From NCBI GenBank assembly GCA_028724485.1, contig JAQYCY010000140.1, positions 1 through 7,642 on the forward strand: 7,642 nucleotides of DNA, in the 5' to 3' direction. Within the stretch, counting starts at the first letter, position 1. Each line of letters begins with the position of its first letter. A program made the translations under genes and the position numbers. The notes below the pieces were generated by a model. The model was not told the DNA's origin. It did not search any database and was given only the letters and a program-made list of their open reading frames with translations. Below, piece after piece: positions 6,543-7,642 of the stretch. The stretch is from CAG-917 sp028724485 (GTDB lineage Bacteria > Bacillota > Clostridia > Christensenellales > CAG-917).

Positions 6543-6920
6543 TCAAACGTCTTTTTTAAAGTCTTTAAGACTGTATCCTTCTTTTAAAGATTTGCCGTAT
6601 TGACGCTTAAAATTTTCTTCGTTTTTAGAGATATAAATCTCAAAAAGTTCGTCGGCTGTCATGTCTGCGTTAAGGCACATTCCTACAAAGAAATGCAATA
6701 TGTCCACAAGCTCTTCTTTTACGTTTGCCGCGTTTACTTCCTTAGGATTTTTCCACCATTTCCAATTTATTTCGCCAAGGAGTTCAGCCATTTCGCTGAG
6801 CATTGCAAGCGTTTCCTTTTGAAGCCATTCTTCTTTCGACACGTTTTCAAGTCCTCTGTTTCTTTTTACGTCTTCGTCGAACTTCTTTTGAAGTTCAAAG
6901 ATTTTATCGAGTTTATCCAT
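6543..6920 (-). CDS. dut: Dimeric all-alpha dUTP diphosphatase (dUTPase_2 / MazG-like superfamily)
   Basis: 125-residue protein that should hydrolyse dUTP to dUMP and pyrophosphate, keeping uracil out of DNA and feeding dTMP synthesis. It opens with KLDKIFELQKKFDE, typical of the dimeric dUTPase family. The magnesium-binding residues of the all-alpha NTP pyrophosphohydrolases are visible: ExxE at E43 and E46, and ExxD at E70 and D73 in EELVDILHFF. The nucleotide-binding pattern K-N-x-x-N-x-x-R-Q follows at 99-107. This is unrelated to the trimeric beta-fold Dut. A longer reading from an ATG at 6960-6962 adds 14 mostly basic residues that overlap the peptidase gene, and lacks support. The ATG at 6918-6920 has AGAAGGA upstream and overlaps the peptidase stop by 8 bp, pointing to translational coupling. 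A related MazG-like or dCTP/dUTP pyrophosphatase specificity is the alternative. No clear terminator follows it. Confidence 0.82.
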   Translation of the reverse strand: MDKLDKIFELQKKFDEDVKRNRGLENVSKEEWLQKETLAMLSEMAELLGEINWKWWKNPKEVNAANVKEELVDILHFFVGMCLNADMTADELFEIYISKNEENFKRQYGKSLKEGYSLKDFKKDV

Positions 6921-7642
6921 TCTTTTTTTCCTTCTTTTTCTCCTTATCGAAATCGCCGACAAGTCCGAGAACCATTCGGTCTAGATTGAAGACTTTTTTG
7001 GCGTAATCGTTTATTTCGTCAATGGTTATCGATTCGTAGGTTTTTACTTCCTTGTCGATGTCGTAAACTTCGTCGTCCATAATAGCGCGACGACCCATAG
7101 CGCGCATAATCGCTATCGTCATTTCCTGCGCTATAACGAGATTTGCAACAGATTGACGTTTCGATTTCGCAAGTTCGGCTTCCGTCAAACCGTCGCTTGT
7201 GAGTTTTCTTATTTCGTCTTTGATTGCGTTTATTGCCTTGTCCACACTGCCTGTGTTAGTACTCATACAAATGAAGAAACGACCTTTTGTGTGTTTCATA
7301 AACGACGGATAGCCGTAAATGGAATAACACAAACCCATTTTCTCTCTTATCGTCTGGAAGAGTCTTGAAGACATTCCGCCCGCAAATGAGTCGGACAACA
7401 GCGAAAGAATATAACTGCCCCTATCGTCCGAATAATCGACGGTTTCAAACGCCATGGTGATATGCACTTGTTCGATTTTTTTTGAAACCTTAACTTCGCC
7501 GCCGAAAAACTCGCCGTAAGGAACTTTAACGACGTCCATTTTTTCGTTTACGAATTGCGAAGCAAAATACTTTTCGACAAGAGCTTTCGCACTTTCAAAG
7601 TCAACGTTGCCGACTATCGACAAAACGGTGTTGTCGGCTGTA
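6913..7642 (-). CDS. M16-family zinc peptidase-like protein, C-terminal half (5' end outside window)
   Basis: The frame is open to the right edge; 242 residues plus stop are visible. The TTG at 7621-7623 is internal, because the in-frame upstream codons read TADNTV and join a typical M16 linker 'VLSIVGNVDFE'. M16 (pitrilysin/insulinase-like) proteins have two homologous halves forming a clamshell around peptide substrates. The visible part is the C-terminal half, with the conserved SSRLFQTIRE...GLCYSIYGY block (7309-7371) that supplies the substrate-binding Arg/Tyr pair. The zinc motif HxxEH is not in the visible part and is expected upstream. The tail is Lys/Glu-rich (EKKKEKKNG) and contains the dut ribosome binding site. 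Firmicutes often carry M16 genes near spoIIIE and pgsA (ymfF/ymfH in Bacillus), which fits the context. Whether it is catalytic cannot be decided here. Confidence 0.88.
   Translation of the reverse strand, partial: TADNTVLSIVGNVDFESAKALVEKYFASQFVNEKMDVVKVPYGEFFGGEVKVSKKIEQVHITMAFETVDYSDDRGSYILSLLSDSFAGGMSSRLFQTIREKMGLCYSIYGYPSFMKHTKGRFFICMSTNTGSVDKAINAIKDEIRKLTSDGLTEAELAKSKRQSVANLVIAQEMTIAIMRAMGRRAIMDDEVYDIDKEVKTYESITIDEINDYAKKVFNLDRMVLGLVGDFDKEKKKEKKNG
6929..6935 (-). promoter_or_regulatory. Ribosome binding site deciding the dut start
   Basis: The minus strand reads AGAAGGA, about nine bases upstream of the ATG at 6918-6920. It lies inside the Lys/Glu-rich tail codons of the M16 peptidase. 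It supports the 125-residue form of dut over the longer one. Confidence 0.7.

Noticed and set aside
6519..6547. Hairpin CGTTTG...CAAACG as a terminator for dut
   Set aside because: The stem is only 6 bp with a 17-nt loop, there is no T tract in the right place, and one arm overlaps the ftsK -35 element.
6921..6962. A 14-residue N-terminal extension of dut starting at 6962
   Set aside because: The extra residues are mostly Arg/Lys read out of frame from the peptidase's lysine tail. The ATG at 6918-6920 has the Shine-Dalgarno and begins the conserved KLDKIFELQ segment.
7621..7623. TTG as the true start of the M16 gene
   Set aside because: Conserved M16 sequence continues in frame upstream to the window edge, so this is an internal leucine codon.

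Overview
The window looks like an ordinary chromosomal housekeeping segment from a low-to-moderate-GC Firmicutes bacterium, most likely an uncultured member of the Clostridia. This placement rests on protein style, AT-rich intergenic DNA and gene order: an M16 peptidase, ftsK/spoIIIE, rimO and pgsA lie together, as is common around spoIIIE and pgsA in Firmicutes. It is an inference, not a database result. All genes are on the minus strand, so transcription runs from high to low coordinates.

Layout in transcription order. (1) The C-terminal half of an M16-family peptidase enters from the right edge (6913-7642). (2) A dimeric, all-alpha dUTPase (6543-6920) overlaps its stop by 8 bp and is translationally coupled to it. 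(3) A 214-bp AT-rich gap holds a very good sigma-A promoter with an extended -10, then a leader of about 165 nt. (4) A 1599-codon ftsK/spoIIIE DNA translocase gene (1529-6328) fills most of the window. It has four membrane segments, about 940 residues of low-complexity linker, then the motor and gamma domains. (5) A 166-bp gap holds a clear intrinsic terminator, several inverted repeats and a second promoter. (6) rimO (64-1362) overlaps by 4 bp (ATGA) with (7) the first 22 codons of pgsA, which runs off the left edge.

There are therefore at least three transcription units: peptidase-dut, ftsK alone, and rimO-pgsA. The functions are housekeeping: dUTP removal, chromosome translocation at the septum, methylthiolation of ribosomal protein S12, and phosphatidylglycerol synthesis. 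I see no mobile element, CRISPR array, RNA gene, defence cassette or new multi-gene system.

The unusual part is the FtsK protein. Its linker is far longer than in Bacillus SpoIIIE, rich in Asn, Gly and Tyr, free of Cys, contains a degenerate internal duplication, and carries three charged helical blocks. Its gamma-domain recognition helix also departs from the usual sequence. A 13-bp AT-rich motif occurs in the non-coding DNA on both sides of ftsK, and downstream of the gene it forms an inverted repeat that would compete with the terminator hairpin.
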